The notes under the pieces: generated by a model
The model's database searches: none
What the model was told of the DNA's origin: nothing
Seen by the model: only the letters and a program-made list of their open reading frames with translations
Origin: Luteirhabdus pelagi
Lineage (GTDB): Bacteria > Bacteroidota > Bacteroidia > Flavobacteriales > Flavobacteriaceae
Direction: 5' to 3'
DNA length: 64,000 nucleotides
Assembly (NCBI RefSeq): GCF_016827595.1
Contig: NZ_JAECMS010000001.1
Coordinates: 186,001-250,000 of the forward strand
In this document: positions 62,675 through 64,000 of the stretch, piece after piece
Numbering within the stretch: position 1 is the first letter of the stretch
How the letters are laid out: the number at the start of each line of letters is the position of its first letter
Position numbers and translations under genes: made by a program

Positions 62675-63457
62675 ATGTCACACCACCCCGATTCCGTCCG
62701 TATAAACAAAGCGATCAGCGATAGCGGTTTTACCTCACGACGAAAAGCCGACACCCTTATCGAACAAGGCCATGTTACCATCAATGGAACTGTTGCGACG
62801 CTTGGCGATCGTGTGATGCCTGAGGATGAAGTACGAGTGAAAGGGAAATTGATTACTGAAAATGATACCGATGTTTATATCGCCTTGAACAAGCCCGTTG
62901 GTATTACCTGTACCACCGACAGAAGGGTTGAAGGTAACGTTGTTGATTTCATCGGACATGAAGAACGGATTTTTCACGTGGGGCGATTGGATAAGCCGAG
63001 TGAAGGGCTCTTATTAATGACGAATGACGGTGATATCGTGAATAAAATCCTACGTGCTGGAAATAAACACGAAAAAGAATACATCGTAACGGTAGACCGA
63101 CCCATAAATCAAGATTTTATTAAGCGCATGTCTAATGGCGTTCCTATTTTGGATACGGTCACCAAGAAATGTGAAGTAGAGCAGCTAAGCCGATTTGTAT
63201 TTCGAATTGTATTGGTTCAAGGCTTAAACCGACAGATTCGTAGGATGTGTGAATACCTGGGCTACAATGTTACCGCCCTGAAACGCATCCGTATCATGAA
63301 TATTACCTTAGGCGATCTGAAGGTTGGGGAATGGCGCGATTTGACCAAAAAGGAAATTGAAGGGTTGTTGGACGCTACAGAGGAATCGAAAAATATTCCA
63401 CAGGCGCAACGGAACCAGAATGCTTCCACCGGAGGGCGGAGGAGAAGACGCGGTTAG
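62675..63457 (+). CDS. rluF: rRNA pseudouridine synthase, RsuA/RluF family
   Basis: About 260 residues. S4-like domain ([30 protein letters not shown] in two helices), the catalytic motif [18 protein letters not shown] with the family Asp, and [20 protein letters not shown]. This best fits RluF, which makes pseudouridine at 2604 of 23S rRNA. The C-terminal ~30 residues are basic and end GGRRRRRG. I prefer ATG 62675 over 62669 because the promoter box abuts the earlier codon. Confidence 0.9.
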   Translation: MSHHPDSVRINKAISDSGFTSRRKADTLIEQGHVTINGTVATLGDRVMPEDEVRVKGKLITENDTDVYIALNKPVGITCTTDRRVEGNVVDFIGHEERIFHVGRLDKPSEGLLLMTNDGDIVNKILRAGNKHEKEYIVTVDRPINQDFIKRMSNGVPILDTVTKKCEVEQLSRFVFRIVLVQGLNRQIRRMCEYLGYNVTALKRIRIMNITLGDLKVGEWRDLTKKEIEGLLDATEESKNIPQAQRNQNASTGGRRRRRG

Positions 63458-63468
63458 CACAAAAGAAA

Positions 63469-63496
63469 ACCGCAGGCCGATTGAGTAGCCTGCGGT
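63469..63496. terminator. Bidirectional rho-independent terminator between rluF and the Hsp20 gene
   Basis: A 9-bp stem ACCGCAGGC with GCCTGCGGT around a 10-nt loop. On the plus strand it is followed by CATTTT; on the minus strand by a TTTTC/T-rich run. Serves both converging genes. Confidence 0.8.
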
Positions 63497-63529
63497 CATT
63501 TTCAACTAACTAACCAAATTAAATTTCAA

Positions 63530-63961
63530 TTATGAAATCTCAACCATTTTCTTCAATGCTTTTTGCTCTTCTTTCTTAGGAAGTGTAATCGTTAACACAC
63601 CATCAGAATAGCCAGCTTGTATATCTTCAACGTTTATGGTTTCGGGCAGATTGAATGTTCTTTTAAACGTTCCATATTGAAATTCTCTCCGCGTAAACCG
63701 TTCGTTCTCGTTTTCATTAGTTTCCTCATTATCAGAAGAAACGGTTGCTGAAACTGTTAGCACCTCATCTTCAACTTCAATATTGAAGTCTTCCTTCTTT
63801 AATCCAGGCGCCGCCAATTCCATTACAAAATTCGTGTTTTTTTCGCGGATATTTACTGCGGGAATGCTAAAATTTTCATAACGCGGTGCGTCCAATCTAC
63901 TATCCGTAAATAAATCGTCCAAAAGCGCTGGTAACCAATTGTTGTCTCGTACTAGTGTCAT
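63530..63961 (-). CDS. Small heat shock protein, Hsp20/alpha-crystallin family
   Basis: 143 residues. Alpha-crystallin domain: SIPAVNIREKNTNFVMELAAPGLKKEDFNIEVEDEVL over the first strands, then FQYGTFKRTFNLPETI and YSDGVLTITLPKK (the conserved GVLTI). An ATP-independent holdase that binds unfolding proteins in the cytoplasm. The acidic/Asn loop DNEETNENENERFTRRE before strand 6 is of normal length. Its promoter lies at or beyond the right edge. Confidence 0.95.
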   Translation of the reverse strand: MTLVRDNNWLPALLDDLFTDSRLDAPRYENFSIPAVNIREKNTNFVMELAAPGLKKEDFNIEVEDEVLTVSATVSSDNEETNENENERFTRREFQYGTFKRTFNLPETINVEDIQAGYSDGVLTITLPKKEEQKALKKMVEIS

Positions 63962-64000
63962 CTCTATTAAGTTTAAATTATTGTTTTCATTTTCATCACA

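Noticed and set aside
1-64000. tRNA or rRNA genes.
   Set aside because: No T-loop plus acceptor combinations or rRNA-like segments were recognised by eye; a dedicated scan such as tRNAscan-SE would settle it.

Overview
The window looks like chromosome of a member of the Flavobacteriaceae (Bacteroidota), probably aquatic or marine. The signs are moderate GC, genes mostly without Shine-Dalgarno sequences, many promoters of the Bacteroidota TAnnTTTG type, type IX secretion sorting domains of both the Por_Cter-like and CHU_C-like kinds, a TonB-dependent receptor, DUF4252/ECF-sigma and DUF5777 genes, and an L34 gene standing alone. I cannot name the genus. No rRNA, tRNA, CRISPR array or intact insertion sequence was seen.

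Positions 1-7237 (+ strand) are the distal end of an extracellular contractile injection system (eCIS) locus. It holds an eCIS-core (DUF4157) protein running in from the left edge, a predicted deuterolysin-like metallopeptidase with an eCIS-cargo-like N-terminus, a polytopic membrane patatin phospholipase, a peptidoglycan-binding muramidase and the eCIS-type AAA+ ATPase. The last three reading frames overlap and look translationally coupled. The structural genes (sheath, tube, baseplate) must lie to the left, outside the window.

Positions 7230-11945 (- strand) form a 5-oxoproline module: a DUF2891 lipoprotein, an atypical NRAMP-like transporter, then pxpA, pxpB and pxpC. Next come an MBL-fold hydrolase, a large M16 peptidase lipoprotein, YifB/ComM, a small secreted protein, an aldehyde dehydrogenase, a carboxypeptidase-regulatory-like protein and a DEAD-box RNA helicase. 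Positions 22437-22951 are a non-coding stretch of three different 7-bp tandem repeat arrays, one split by a GC-rich inverted repeat; the last array supplies the 3' end of rdgB.

Positions 22923-31582 carry rdgB, VOC, SRPBCC and trmH (-); a zinc-less sirtuin, a helical protein and purB (+); an ECF sigma / anti-sigma-like / two DUF4252 operon (-); and an S41 protease (+). Positions 31587-36815 are a vitamin B12 uptake locus: a TonB receptor under a cobalamin riboswitch, divergent from btuFCD. rmuC and a small membrane protein follow. Positions 38675-41461 hold a five-gene redox-like cassette (DUF5777 barrel, OB-fold protein, YceI, haem c protein, plastocyanin with a T9SS tail). It is bounded by two copies of the 3' end of the preceding gene, which suggests insertion as a unit.

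The remainder is two DUF3857 proteins, carB without the allosteric domain, rpmH, a tetratricopeptide-like membrane protein, a thioredoxin-fold protein lacking the resolving cysteine, a half-size TSUP permease, a lytic transglycosylase, an alpha/beta hydrolase, pirin, a GNAT-like protein, an ABC-2 exporter, a large T9SS-exported protein, uvrB, a HELGH metalloprotein, a GH3 protein, an RluF-type pseudouridine synthase and an Hsp20.
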